Shown in pieces: positions 31,330-42,920 of a stretch of 64,000 nt of DNA. This DNA comes from Actinostola sp. cb2023 (Eukaryota > Cnidaria > Anthozoa > Actiniaria > Actinostolidae). The position numbers were made by a program, and so were the translations under genes. The stretch lies in the NCBI GenBank assembly GCA_033675265.1, contig JAUJYZ010000509.1:219341-283340 (forward strand). The letters are read 5' to 3'. The notes under the pieces are model-generated. The model was given only the letters and a program-made list of their open reading frames with translations. It was not told the DNA's origin and did no database searches. Every line of letters starts with the position of its first letter. The stretch's first letter is position 1.

Positions 31330-31995
31330 AAATCCCACTAATAAACAAGGTAATAGTTAAGTACACTTTCGAAAATTTATATTTTATTTTTTTCTTTCTT
31401 TAACAACATATTGGTACTTTTTGCTTATTCAATATTTCATACAGTTAACTACTTGACTCATATTCTATATAATCTACATTTTTCTCAAAAGCAGTTGCAC
31501 TGTGAAAGAAAATGTGTCATTTGTGATATTTCTATGTTTGAGTTCTACACAATTCAATCAAAGATCACAATGTAACGCCCCTTTTCTTCAATATTCAAAC
31601 TGATTAAGTAACGCTCCGCGTAAGAACGATAGCACTCTACCGCATTGTAAACAAAAACATAATCTAATTATCCAATTTAAATCCTGGACTGTCATTGGTC
31701 AAAAACAGATTATTCCCGAAATAATACCAAAGATATTCGTTTTCCTTACCGATTTCTTCCTTATTAGGTTTTGCTCTATTGTTTCCAAATGCTCCGAAGT
31801 TTATACGGAAATTGACCGTGAGGAAATCGATTTGTAGGCTATTGACGATGCATGACCATGTGTGTAGGGATGCCATATTGGATTCCTTGTTGTCAACTTC
31901 AGCGAAGCAAGCGAAAACAGATCAAAATCGAACCTTTTTTTATTACAAAATAGTGTAAATATCATGTAAATGTTGTAAATAGTATATATATCTTC
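31330..31995. other. non-coding
   Basis: AT-rich. Short ORFs on the minus strand (31664-31876, 31801-32058) show no family features. Confidence 0.4.
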
Positions 31996-32039
31996 TATGG
32001 AACATAACAAAGACGGCACTTTCAGAGCTACATTGGAAT

Positions 32040-32472
32040 CATGGCGATCTGTCGACAACCACGCTGAGTAACTTCTGTTTCTCCGTATCGAAAAACTACA
32101 AAAGGAAACGAAAGATATGTTCTATGTGTCGAGACAGAATTTCCTTGGAAAATAAATGCCGAAAAGTAGAGGTAAGTCTAGAGGACCTAGTCGTTTCAAG
32201 ACCGTCCATGACGACTTTTCACCATGTGCATTTCGATTTCTGCATTTCGCTTGATAAATAATCGCTTTCCTTGGGTCGTTAGTTTACTTTTGTCACGCTG
32301 CAGCCTTTCACAACATAAAACACTGCATAACAAAATAAATATAAGTTAAGTTAAAATACCTGAGCGTCAAAAAAATGTTCTTTGTTATTTTTCTGTTACA
32401 GAAAAAAATAGACCAGACCGAGCAAGCAAATGAATGCATTCCACCACATCTGGAACGGAGTGAGGTTAGCTT
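32040..32472 (+). other. possible small multi-exon gene or fragment
   Basis: A short reading ending at the donor GAG/GTAAGT (about 32172) continues after TTACAG (about 32401) with KIDQTEQANECIPPHLERSE before GTTAGC. The first part reads KLQKETKDMFYVSRQNF in the left arm; the right arm has one more A near 44250 and opens a different frame (MAICRQTTLSNF..., KICSMCRDRISLENK). Splice sites look plausible, but I do not recognise the product. Confidence 0.25.
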
Positions 32473-32479
32473 AGTAAAA

Positions 32480-33360
32480 GTGCTAATAACTAATGTAAAT
32501 GTCTTAACTGATGATTCCTACATAAGTTATATAATAGTACTGTAGAATGGACAAACTTTATTTTTTGTTGATCATTGTTTGTAAAACAAAGACTATGCAA
32601 GTTATTTGGTTTTCTATTTTGACCCTTTGCCCTTCCGTTATAGAGTCCATTTTAGTGTCACTGTTGAATAGTTGACGTCACCTAAATTAGATAAGTTATT
32701 TTGCCCTGTGCCGCCACTGAGAATCACTGAACAAAGTGCTTGCATGTATTCAATACACATACATGTACATGTATTCGATGACCAAGGAGATTTTTAAATC
32801 ACTTTCGCACAACTGACACAGGATTGATATCTAAACGAAGTCAATGTCTTCTATACTTTGTACCGCTGTTATATTTTGTGTTGTGGTAAGCTTATAACAC
32901 CGATAGAAGCGAAGCAACGATAGTTCTTGGCTTTTACAGCATGGCCTTGGTGTAAGAACCAAGTACATACAAACACTGTAAGACTGTATCGCTAATTTTC
33001 AAAATAACTACAACTAGACGCTTTATAAGCGTTCACTCGTGCCCTGGTGCGATTGAGCACTGGGATGCATTGTAGCATGAAAGAAGTATACTTTATATGG
33101 GCCTCCACCTTCCATTCGATGAGGGACTGACCGAGACACTGGCACGTTTTCATTCTCACCCCAGACAATTTTCTTTGAACCACTTTATAAAGGTATTTTT
33201 TGGAAAAAGGACAATCCTGGCAAGATTAGATAGGCCGGGAATATTCCGTCCCTCCAATTACGAGATGTGTAAAACCTGTCTAGCAAGTTGCTTTAGTGTT
33301 TATCATTCCCGTTCACAGTCATACTCGATTGCAGATTGTGCTTAGTCATCATAGCTGTAT
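32480..33360. other. non-coding
   Basis: No gene supported. The ORF at 33097-33345 and its antisense partner at 32992-33183 have no recognisable features and are left out. Confidence 0.4.
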
Positions 33361-33391
33361 TCTACGGTGGCCCATAGGGGACAGCACTTAA

Positions 33392-33760
33392 AAAAAAAAA
33401 ACACTGCAAGCAAAAAGCAAACACGCTACAAATATAAAATGAAACGCCGCAACTAAACCAAAATCACTGCAAACAAAAGCGAATCACTGCAAACAAACAA
33501 AAAATCGAACACTGTAAAAAGAAATAAAAAAAAATCGATCACTGCAAATAAAAAAAATCGAACACCGCAAATAAAAAAAATCGAACACCACAAATAAAAC
33601 AAATCTAGCGCTGCAAATAAAACAAATCGAACACTGCAAATAAAAAAATCAAACTCTGAAAAAAAAAAAACCGAACACTGCAAATAAAAAATCGCGCACT
33701 GCAAATAAAAAATCGCGCACTGCAAATAAAAAATCGCGCACTGCAAACAAACGTCCAAAA
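33392..33760. repeat. subterminal array, ~20-bp unit (CACTGCAAATAAAAAATCG)
   Basis: About 17 variable copies of CACTGCAAATAAAAAATCG and CACTGCAAACAAA types. The last three, before 33745, are the most regular. The position, between element end and integrase ATG, is the same as the CTCGTCGAGAAATC array of element A. Confidence 0.85.
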
Positions 33761-33851
33761 GCCTGCGCGCGCAGAGTAGCTTGCGTGACGACACTAAGGG
33801 GCGGCTGCATAGGAGGCTACTCGTGAAAAAAACTTTCTACCGCGGAATATC

Positions 33852-35031
33852 ATGTCTACTTCATTACCGAATGGTTCGGAAAGAGAGTTAATTGAACATT
33901 ATTTCCATAAGGGATTTCAATACAAGGAGATCCTTCTTTTGTTGGAAAAATACCACAATATCAGCATTAACATAAGAACCTTGAAGCGAAGGTTGAGTGC
34001 TTATGGTCTTAAACGTCGAAATGAATTTGACACAAACGATGTGCAGCACATCAAAGAGATAATTGCGCGTGAAATACAAAATGGGCCTCAGAGCCGCAAT
34101 GGATATCGTTCGATGTGGCATGTTCTACGACTTAGATATCACATTCATGCCCCAAGACATATGGTAGCCTCATTGTTACGTGAAATTGACCCAGAGGGGG
34201 TGGAATCAAGAAAGCGTCGTGTTTTTTCGTCGTCGTAGCTATGTGTCACCAGGACCAAACTTTTGCTGGCACTTAGACGACTATGATAAACTGAAATCGT
34301 TTGGATTTTCAATACACGCATGTGTGGATGGCTTTAGTAGAAGGATTTTGTGGATTGAGTTACAACGATCCAACAAAGATCCCAAGGTCATGGCAAAATA
34401 TTTCTTAGATAGCATTGAAAATGCTGGAGGTTGCCCTATACGCGTCTACTCTGATCATGGAACTGAAAACGGGATTATTGCAGCTATGCAGTGCTATTTT
34501 CGTTCTGACGGCTTGGACGAATATGCTGGTACCAAAGCACATAAATACGTGCCAAGTACGAGCAACCAAAGAATCGAATGTTTCTGGTCCTCATTTAGAA
34601 AACAACGTTCTGGTTGGTGGATTGATTTTTTTAACGATCTTCACGAATCTGATATTCTTGATTTGTCAAGTGAGATTCACAGAGAGGCTGTGTGGTTTTG
34701 CTTTGCAGATTTGTTGGAAAGTGAGTTAGAAAAAATGAAAGACTATTGGAACACTCATCGAATCAGAAAGTCGAAGTATGCAGCAGTTGCTGGTTCTCCT
34801 GACATTATGTACTTTTTACCCGAGGAATATGGACAGACAGATTGTTTATTCCAATTTTCTTCCCAAAAGCTTGTTGAAATGAAAAGCAAGCTAGAATCTG
34901 CACTAGAGCAAGATGACCCAATTTGGGAAGAGTATTTCATTTATGTTATGGATAGAAATGGTCTATCACCACCAGCAACTGTACAAGAAGCAGGTGCACT
35001 ATTTCAATCCCTAGTAACCTATGCCAAGTAA
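33852..35031 (+). CDS. element B integrase/transposase (rve DDE family), homopolymer frameshift
   Basis: Starts MSTSLPNGSERELIEHYF. An N-terminal HTH-like region (YKEILLLLEKYHNISI, RTLKRRLSAYGLKRR) is followed by the catalytic core: NFCWHLDDYDKLKSF (first Asp), RVYSDHGTENG (second Asp) and TSNQRIECFWSSFRK (Glu). The frame breaks at a T6 run (34222-34227) after VESRKRRVF. In the right arm the same run is five bases and the frame continues through, so the gene is probably intact in the organism. The rest is open to the stop at 35029-35031. Compared with element A's integrase the motif order is identical but the sequence is diverged, with a shorter N-terminus. Confidence 0.82.
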
Positions 35032-35152
35032 AACACATTATGGCCTGAACTCAAGTAGACAAATGTGTATTAATTTTTGTATTTTTCATTTTAAAGACGT
35101 GTTGGCTTTAAAAGCCATCTTCTGTTTGATAATCAGCAATATTAAATTACAA

Positions 35153-35158
35153 TAAAGT
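35153..35158 (+). promoter_or_regulatory. AATAAA polyadenylation signal after integrase B
   Basis: AATAAA about 120 bp after the stop, inside a region with a CATCTTCTG / GAAGATGGC inverted pair (about 35117-35195). Confidence 0.45.
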
Positions 35159-35567
35159 TAAAAATTATGATAACTGAAGATGGCTTTATGAAAGCCGAAA
35201 TGTGTCTTAAAAACTAAAAAATGTCATTTTTATAAAAATTTCAAGATCACTAGTGCTGTTATGACATGGGGGACGAGGAGCTTTCGAAATTTGTAAATCT
35301 GCATGAAACAATTTTTCAATCTGCATTCAAAATTAACAAAATGTCACCACTACCTACGTATTTGTAATCTGTAATTCTAACCAATGCTAACATATCTGTA
35401 AATTTGCAAGATAAATACCAAAAATCCAAATATCTGTACTAAGAAATGGCTTAATCCACCTATTTGCAACCCCCATGTTCCCCTCTTATGACTGCTTAGT
35501 AAAGTGAGATAGATAAACTGCATAGAACAATATACTGATTTGAATGACCTATGAAAATCTGATTTAC

Positions 35568-35754
35568 TGTGTGGGCACACTAACCGGGATCACTTGAACA
35601 AAACTGACCAATCAGATACGATGTTCAAACAATCAAATTCCAATAAAAGTTGATTGGCTCATTAACTTTTATTGGAATTCGACCAATTAAACATCGTATC
35701 TGATTGGTTAGTGACAGTTTTGTTCAGTTGGTCCCGGTTATTGTGTCCGCACAG
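35568..35754. mobile_element. foldback MITE, ~187 bp
   Basis: CTGTGTGGGCACACTAACC..., CAATCAGATACGATGTT and CCAATAAAAGTTGATTGG pair with AACATCGTATCTGATTGG and GGTTATTGTGTCCGCACAG across nearly the whole length. The mirrored copy is at about 40536-40730. Confidence 0.9.
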
Positions 35755-35759
35755 TAATG

Positions 35760-36710
35760 ATCTATTAAACTTTTAAATAAAACATATCAAAATAGTGTCA
35801 ACAATTGCTCTCAAAAAATTTTTTCAAGTGACTACAGAAGTAAGCAAACAGACCAAAAGATGTAGATAACAGTCTGATTGTAGGATACAGGATAATTAGA
35901 CTTATTTGAATGTTTTATAGTGACTGTATTTCATAACCATGCTCCAATAAGTTACAGTAGGACCTAGTCATAGTAGCATACAAAAATAATTTGTATTTGA
36001 CATCTTGAAAATGGAAGGTATGGTGAATTTCTGAATTCTAATTGTTATATTTTATTGTTTTCAAAAAAAAATGTTTAAAATTAAAAAGAAGGAAAGAGAA
36101 GAAGACATTATGCACTGACTTCCAAATTGATGGTTTTTTTTATTTAGATTCTATAATATTTGGAACAAGAATTAAACTTTCGAGTTGTATTTCGTCTTGG
36201 TTATTTTCTTCAAATCATTATGCTTACATTTTCATCACCAATTATATAAAAATGACATATCAAGAACAACAATGCGGGAACTTCATGATGTACTTTCAAT
36301 CAGAATACAAGAAAGAATGACTTATCAACATTGACTAATGTTGTTGTATGTGGGCATAATTATTGATCATTGGTGAAAAATACATCCACTACTTTGAATT
36401 TTTTTTTTGAAAAAGCTTTGCAATTATAGTCCTAAAATCTACAAAACAAATGGTCAAAGTGACCTTTTCATCAAACTGTAACAACAAATGGGTATAAAAA
36501 AGTAAGTGCTTATGCATAACCGTTTACAAACAGCCATTTTTATGACAATATAGGGTATGACATAAAGCAAACAAAAATATGTAAATCTTTCCATAATGTT
36601 CCAAGGTTTTGTAATAGGTGATCTGCACTAAAATATAGAAGTAGAATTTATCTGCTTGAAGGAAGATGGGATCATGTGACCCAGGTCACTCAATTCTAAC
36701 TCTGTTGCGA
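35760..36710. other. non-coding interior of element B
   Basis: AT-rich spacer between the convergent integrase and HECT genes. No gene supported. Confidence 0.5.
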
Positions 36711-36714
36711 CACT

Positions 36715-37496
36715 TCAGCATTTTCCAAAACCTTGTCCTTCTATAAGTGATTGGTACAACATACTTCGGAACTTGCGAGGATCACTGATTCCTCTTGGGA
36801 GGTAAAGGCCCAGCGAGCAAGTAGAGGACCATGGGAGTCTCCTTTCTCCATCTATTACATCATAGAACTCAACTGTGATCTTGCTATCAAACCCAAGTGG
36901 TGGAATTGAATCAGCTCCAGTCATGAACACCAGTAGATCAGATAAATGCAGATCCTCCATCTCCCCTTCTTCCAGGTCTTTTTGGAATACATCGAAGCTA
37001 TAGATGGTCTCCAACTCCTTTTTCCTTACGATTCGATCCTGCCTCTGAGAAGCAGACAACGCAGACGTCAGTTTGTCGATGTTGTTACTTAACACTGCTT
37101 GAAAGACATTGTAGTTTTCAAATACAGTGTCACCAAGCCCTCCAATCATATTCATTCCTGCACGGAACTGCTGCATGTCAGCATACACGCTGAAAAGAAA
37201 TGACTGGTTCAGTAGACTTTCTAAAATCTTCTCCTTGTCTCCAAACTTTGAAGTATAAATTTTTGGAGTAACCATAGTCTGCTATTTCATCGTCATGCTT
37301 GTTAATAACCTCCAGAAAGTTTTCTTCATTTGCTGCTTTTATGCTCTTCAGAATATCTTTAAGCTTGGCATCAGATACAACCTCAATGACTTGTGTCTGG
37401 TCAATGAGTTTGCCTTGAACAACACAGTAGGCCTCTATTGACAGACACTTTGGACCACTGCCCCCCATGTAGAATACTCCAGGAAACCAATTTGCC
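36715..37496 (-). CDS. element B HECT E3 ligase, C-terminal exon, homopolymer frameshift
   Basis: Minus strand from a splice acceptor (ATCATAG, exon starts 37496): NWFPGVFYMGGSGPKC, then LIDQTQVIEVVSDAKLK, NEENFLEVINKHDDEIADYGYSK, a one-base shift at a T5 run (37260-37264), then SFLFSVYADMQQFRAGMN, DLLVFMTGADSIPPLGF and WSSTCSLGLYLPRG, with the Cys as the HECT thioester residue. The stop follows GQGFGKC at 36715. The right arm has a four-base run at the shift site and keeps the frame there. Upstream HECT N-lobe and N-terminal exons would lie beyond 37496 and are not recognised in the spacer. Divergent from element A's ligase but with the same Cys context. Confidence 0.75.
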
Positions 37497-37897
37497 TATG
37501 ATACAAGATTAACAATTAATACAGAAAAAAATAACCAAGGTAGCATATGGTTGCCCTTTTTATTGTTGTAGCATGTACAGAAAAAAATGTGGTAAAAATA
37601 AATTAAAAAAATGTTTATTTTCCTTGTTATTGTACTTGTATGTCCCCCTATTTTTACCAGAATTGGCCACATCTAATGTAAATTAATATTAAGATACTTT
37701 TATTTTTTAATTCTTTGGGTACCAAATGTGATAATTTTAACAAAATGAATGCACTTTTGGGTGGTCTGTTATTTGTATATAAATGATGACAGAAAATTTT
37801 CAACAAACAAGTGGAATCACAATGCTGCATGGTGAGTTGTTTAATTCGAAGTTTTGATTGTTTTTTTGACATCGCTTCATTGTTGATAAGTGAAAAG

Positions 37898-38352
37898 ACC
37901 ACCAAAAAGTGAATTTTGATTTGATTTTTAGACTAACAACATTAATTATGGAACATTCAATATTAATTTTTTGATAGTAACAGGCCCTTTTATGAAAGAC
38001 ATAGCATTGCCATGGCAACGTTCCCAGTTATCATTTTTACAACACACAAATCTTAAAGTCATAATCTTAAATATGGTAACTCTATCAGGTACCAATACAC
38101 TGACTTGTTTTTTTCTACAAAAGAATATTTGTTTGTTATGCTCCAAAAAACTATAGGGAGCCTCCTAAAATTTATTATTTGAAGGGCTCCGAGCGACAAC
38201 GGCCTAAGTGACGTTTTGAGGTCATTTGTCGCTTGGGGTCCTTCATTTGACAAGTTAGTAAAATGGAGGATTATTTACTTCACAGTTATTTTTATTTTTT
38301 TATGGTCAAAATAGTTTAGATAGAATTTGCTTGGTCTTCTATGTAGTTCTTA
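37898..38352. other. unique spacer at the centre of the giant palindrome (~455 bp)
   Basis: The arms stop matching after about 37897 and before about 38353, so this stretch occurs once. It is AT-rich with no gene. It is probably single-copy sequence of element B that continues past the point where the right arm folds back. Confidence 0.75.
38179..38246. repeat. imperfect hairpin inside the palindrome spacer
   Basis: TTGAAGGGCTCCGAGCGACAA pairs with about 18 of 21 bases of TTTGTCGCTTGGGGTCCTTCA (split here at 20 bases: TTTGTCGCTTGGGGTCCTTC). It could be a small MITE or the site where a strand folded back. Confidence 0.6.
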
Positions 38353-38809
38353 CTTTCCACTTATCAACACTGAAGGCGATGTCAAAAAAACAATCAAAAC
38401 TTCGAATTAAACAACTTACCATGCCAGCATTGTGATTCCACTTGTTTTTATTGAAAATTTCTGTCATCATTATCTATACAAATATAACAGACCACACCAA
38501 AGGTGCATTCAAATGTTGGTTAAATTCACACAATTTGGTACCCCAAAATAATTAAAAATACAAGTATCTTAGATATTTAATTTGACATTAGATGTGGCCA
38601 ATTCTGGTAAATAGGGGCCGGGCGGGGACATACAAGTACAATAACAAGGAAAATAAAACATTTTTTTATTTATTTTTTACCACATTTTTTTCTGTAACAT
38701 GCTACAAAACAATAAAAAGGCGCAACCATATGCTACCTTGGTTATTTTTTTCTGTATTAATGTGTTAATCTTGTATCATAGGCAAATGGTTTCCTGGGTA
38801 TTCTACATG

Positions 38810-39575
38810 GGGGCAGTGGTCCAAAGTGTCTGTCATAGAGGCCTACTTGTTTGTTCAAGGCATAACTCATTGACGCAGACACAAGTCATTGAGGTTGTGT
38901 CTGATGCCCAAGCTTAAAGATATTCTGAAGAGCATAAAAGCAGCAAATGAAGAAAACTTTCTGGAGGTTATTAACAAGCATGACGATGAAATAGCAGACT
39001 ATGGTTACTCCAAAATTTATACTTCAAAAGTTTGGAGACAAGGAGGAAGATTTTAGAAAGTCTACTGTGAACCAGTCATTTCTTTTCAGCGTGTATGCTG
39101 ACATGCAGCAGTTTCCGTGCAGGAATGAATAGGATTTGGAGGGCTTGGTGACACTGTATTTGGAAACTACATAATGTCTTTCAAGCAGTGTTAAGATAAC
39201 ACAACATCGACAAACTGACGTCTGCGTTGTCTGCTTCTCAGAGGCAGGATCGAATCGTAGGGAAAAGGATTTGGAGACCATCTATAGCTTCGATGTATTC
39301 CAAAAAGACCTGGAAGAAGGGGAGATGGAGGAATCTGCATTTATCTGATCTACTTGGTGTTCATGACTGGAGCTGATTCAATTACCACCACTTTGGTTTG
39401 ATAGCAAAGATCACAGTTGAGTTCTATGATGTAATAGATGGAGAAAGGGAGACTCCCATGGTCCTCTACTTGCTCGCTGGGCCTTTACCTCCCAAGAGGA
39501 ATCAGTGATCCTCGCACGTTCCGAAGTATGTTGTACCAATCACTTATAGAAGGACAAGGTTTTGGAAAATGCTGA
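38810..39575 (+). pseudogene. inverted copy of the element B HECT exon, several frameshifts
   Basis: Mirror of 36715-37496. At least six one-base insertions or small changes break the frame (for example GGAGGAAG for GGAGAAG near 39045, GTTTCCG for GTTCCG near 39112, GGATTTGG near 39132). The catalytic segment around CTACTTGCTCGCTGGG near 39465 is also shifted. These look like sequencing errors rather than slow decay. Confidence 0.75.
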
Positions 39576-40535
39576 AGTGTCGCAAACAGAGTTAGAATTG
39601 AGATGACCTGGGTCACATGATACCATCTTCCTTCAAGCAGATAAATTCTACTTCTATATTTTAGTGCAGATCACCTATTACAAAAAACCTTGGAACATTA
39701 TGGAAAGATTTACATATTTTTTGTTTGCTTTATGTCATAGCCCTATATTGTCATAAAAATGGCTGTTTGTAAACGGTTATGCATAAGCACTTACTTTTTT
39801 ATACCCATTTGTTGTTACAGTTTGATGAAAAAGGTCACTTTGACCATTTGTTTTGTAGATTTTAGGACTATAATTGCAAAGCTTTTTCAAAAAAAATTCA
39901 AAGTAGTGGATGTATTTTTCACCAATGATCAATAATTATGCCCACATACAACAACATTAGTCAATGTTGATAAGTCATTCTTTCTTGTATTCTGATTGAA
40001 AGTACATCATGAAGTTCCCGCATTGTTTGTTTCTTGATATGTCATTTTTATATAATTGGTGATGAAAATGTAAGCATAATGATTTGAAGAAAATAACCAA
40101 GACGAAATACAACTCGAAAGTTTAATTCTTGTTCCAAATATTATAGAATCTAAATAAAAAAACCATCAATTTGGAAGTCAGTGCATAATGTCTTCTTCTC
40201 TTTCCTTCTTTTTTAATTTTAAACATTTTTTTTTGAAAACAATAAAATAACAATTAGAATTCAGAAATTCACCATACCTTCCATTTTCAAGATGTCAAAT
40301 ACAAATTATTTTTGTAGTGCTACTATGACTAGGTCCTACTGTAACTTATTGGAGCATGGTTATGAAATACAGTCACTATAAAACATTCAATAAGTCCTAA
40401 TTATCCTGTATCCTACAATCAGACTGTTATCTACATCTTTTGGTCTGTTTGCTTACTTCTGTAGTCACTTGAAACATTTTTTGAGCAATTGTTGACACTA
40501 TTTTTGATATGTTTTATTTAAAAGTTTAATAGATC

Positions 40536-40730
40536 ATTACTGTGGCGGACACAATAACCCGGGACCAACTGAACAAAACTGTCACTAACCAATCAGATAC
40601 GATGTTTAATTGGTCGAATTCCAATAAAAGTTAATGAGCCAATCAACTTTTATTGGAATTTGATGTTTGAACATCGTATCTGATTGGTCAGTTTTGTTCA
40701 AGTGATCCCGGTTAGTGTGCCCACACAGTA
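40536..40730. mobile_element. inverted copy of the 187-bp foldback MITE
   Basis: Mirror of 35568-35754, with ACTGTGGCGGACACAATAAC at the left end. Confidence 0.85.
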
Positions 40731-41267
40731 AATCAGCATTTTCATAGGTCATTCAAATCAGTATATTGTTCTATGGCAGTTTATCTATCTCACTTTACTA
40801 AGCAGTCATAAGAGGGGAACATGGGGGTTGCAAATAGGTGGATTAAGCCATTTTCTTAGTACAGATATTTGGATTTTTGGTATTTATCTTGCAAATTTAC
40901 AGATATGTTAGCATTGGTTAGAATTACAGATTACAAATACGTAGGTAGTGGTGACATTTTGTTAATTTTGAATGCAGATTGAAAAATTGTTTCATGCAGA
41001 TTTACAAATTTCGAAAGCTCCTCGTCCCCCATGTCATAACAGCACTAGTGATCTTGAAATTTTTATAAAAATGACATTTTTTAGTTTTTAAGACACATTT
41101 CGGCTTTCATAAAGCCATCTTCAGTTATCATAATTTTTAACTTTATTGTAATTTAATATTGCTGATTATCAAACAGAAGATGGCCTTTTAAAGCCAACAC
41201 GTCTTTAAAATGAAAAATACAAAAATTAATACACATTTGTCTACTTGAGTTCAGGCCATAATGTGTT

Positions 41268-42453
41268 TTACTTGGCATAGGTTACTAGGGATTGAAATAG
41301 TGCACCTGCTTCTTGTACAGTTGCTGGTGGTGATAGACCATTTCTATCCATAACATAAAATGAAATACTCTTCCCAAATTGGGTCATCTTGCTCTAGTGC
41401 AGATTTCTAGCTTGCTTTTCATTTCAACAAGCTTTTGGGAAGAAAATTGGAATAAACAATCTGTCTGTCCATATTCCTCGGGTAAAAAGTACATAATGTC
41501 AGGAGAACCAGCAACTGCTGCATACTTCGACTTTCTGATTCGATGAGTGTTCCAATAGTCTTTCATTTTTTTCTAACTCACTTTCCAACAAATCTGCAAA
41601 GCAAAACCACACAGCCTCTCTGTGAATCTCACTTGACAAATCAAGAATATCAGATTCGTGAAGATCGTTAAAAAAATCAATCCACCAACCAGAACGTTGT
41701 TTTCTAAATGAGGACCAGAAACATTCGATTCTTTGGTTGCTCGTACTTGGCACGTATTTATGTGCTTTGGTACCAGCATATTCGTCCAAGCCGTCAGAAC
41801 GAAAATAGCACTGCATAGCTGCAATAATCCCGTTTTTCAGTTCCATGATCAGAGTAGACGCGTATAGGGCAACCTCCAGCATTTTCAATGCTATCTAAGA
41901 AATATTTTTGCCATGACCCTTGGGATCTTTGTTGGATCGTTGTAACTCAATCCACAAAATCCTTCTACTAAAGCCATCCACACATGCGTGTATTGAAAAT
42001 CCAAACGATTTCAGTTTATCATAGTCGTCTAAGTGCCAGCAAAAGTTTGGTCCTGGTGACACATAGCTACGACGACGAAAAACACGACGCTTTCTTGATT
42101 CCACCCCCTCTGGGTCAATTTCACGTAACAATGAGGCTACCATATGTCTTGGGGCATGAATGTGATATCTAAGTCGTAGAACATGCCACATCGAACGATA
42201 TCCATTGCGGCTCTGAGGCCCATTTTGTATTTCACGCGCAATTATCTCTTTGATGTGCTGCACATCGTTTGTGTCAAATTCATTTCGACGTTTAAGACCA
42301 TAAGCACTCAACCTTCGCTTCAAGGTTCTTATGTTAATGCTGATATTGTGGTATTTTTTCCAACAAAAGAAGGATCTCCTTGTATTGAAATCCCTTATGG
42401 AAATAATGTTCAATTAACTCTCTTTCCGAACCATTCGGTAATGAAGTAGACAT
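41268..42453 (-). pseudogene. inverted copy of the element B integrase gene
   Basis: Mirror of 33852-35031. It is intact through the site that is shifted in the left arm: the run near 42069 is five bases and the reading passes from VESRKRRVF into RRRSYVSPG. Other one-base changes break it near 41918-41935 (PKGHGKN), 41838, 41570 and 42360. The two arms together show that each break is arm-specific. Confidence 0.8.
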
Positions 42454-42544
42454 GATATTCCGCGGTAGAAAGTTTTTTTCACGAGTAGCCTCCTATGCAG
42501 CCGCCCCTTAGTGTCGTCACGCAAGCTACTCTGCGCGCGCAGGC

Positions 42545-42920
42545 TTTTGGACGTTTGTTTGCAGTGCGCGATTTTTTATTTGCAGTGCGCGATTTTTTAT
42601 TTGCAGTGCGCGATTTTTTATTTGCAGTGTTCGGTTTTTTTTTCAGAGTTTGATTTTTTTATTTGCAGTGTTCGATTTGTTTTATTTGCAGCGCTAGATT
42701 TGTTTTTATTTGTGGTGTTCGATTTTTTTTATTTGCGGTGTTCGATTTTTTTTTATTTGCAGTGATCGATTTTTTTTTTATTTCTTTTTACAGTGTTCGA
42801 TTTTTTGTTTGTTTGCAGTGATTCGCTTTTGTTTGCAGTGATTTTGGTTTAGTTGCGGCGTTTCATTTATATTTGTAGCGTGTTTGCTTTTTGCTTGCAG
42901 TGTTTTTTTGTTTTAAGTGC
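42545..42920. repeat. inverted copy of the element B subterminal array
   Basis: TTTGCAGTGCGCGATTTTTT-type units, mirror of 33392-33760, with small differences in T-run length. Confidence 0.85.

Larger units (their letters stand above)
13446..37897 (+). repeat. left arm of a giant ~50-kb inverted repeat
   Basis: Features in this arm recur in reverse order and opposite strand in 38353-63970: HECT exon 36715-37496 with 38810-39575, integrase 33852-35031 with 41268-42453, the 46-bp hairpin 26292-26337 near 50055-50101, element A 13786-24795 with 51607-63580. Matching stops near GTTGATAAGTG at 37883-37893. The sum of paired coordinates drifts from about 76,250 near the centre to about 77,400 at the ends because the right arm carries extra inserted bases. 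The left arm keeps longer ORFs, though not all of them. Confidence 0.93.
33361..37897. mobile_element. element B: second integrase + HECT transposon, cut by the palindrome centre
   Basis: A probable left end begins near ACGGTGGCCCATAGGGGACA (about 33364), followed by a subterminal repeat array, an rve integrase gene on the + strand (33852-35031) and the last exon of a HECT gene on the minus strand (36715-37496). The order and convergent orientation match element A, but the proteins and repeat units are clearly different. The right end, HECT N-terminus and target duplication are not visible, because the palindrome turns within the element. Confidence 0.7.

Noticed and set aside
33097..33345. 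82-codon ORF with an identical right-arm copy (42959-43207)
   Set aside because: Conservation between arms reflects the palindrome only; an overlapping antisense ORF is equally conserved and neither shows a family resemblance.
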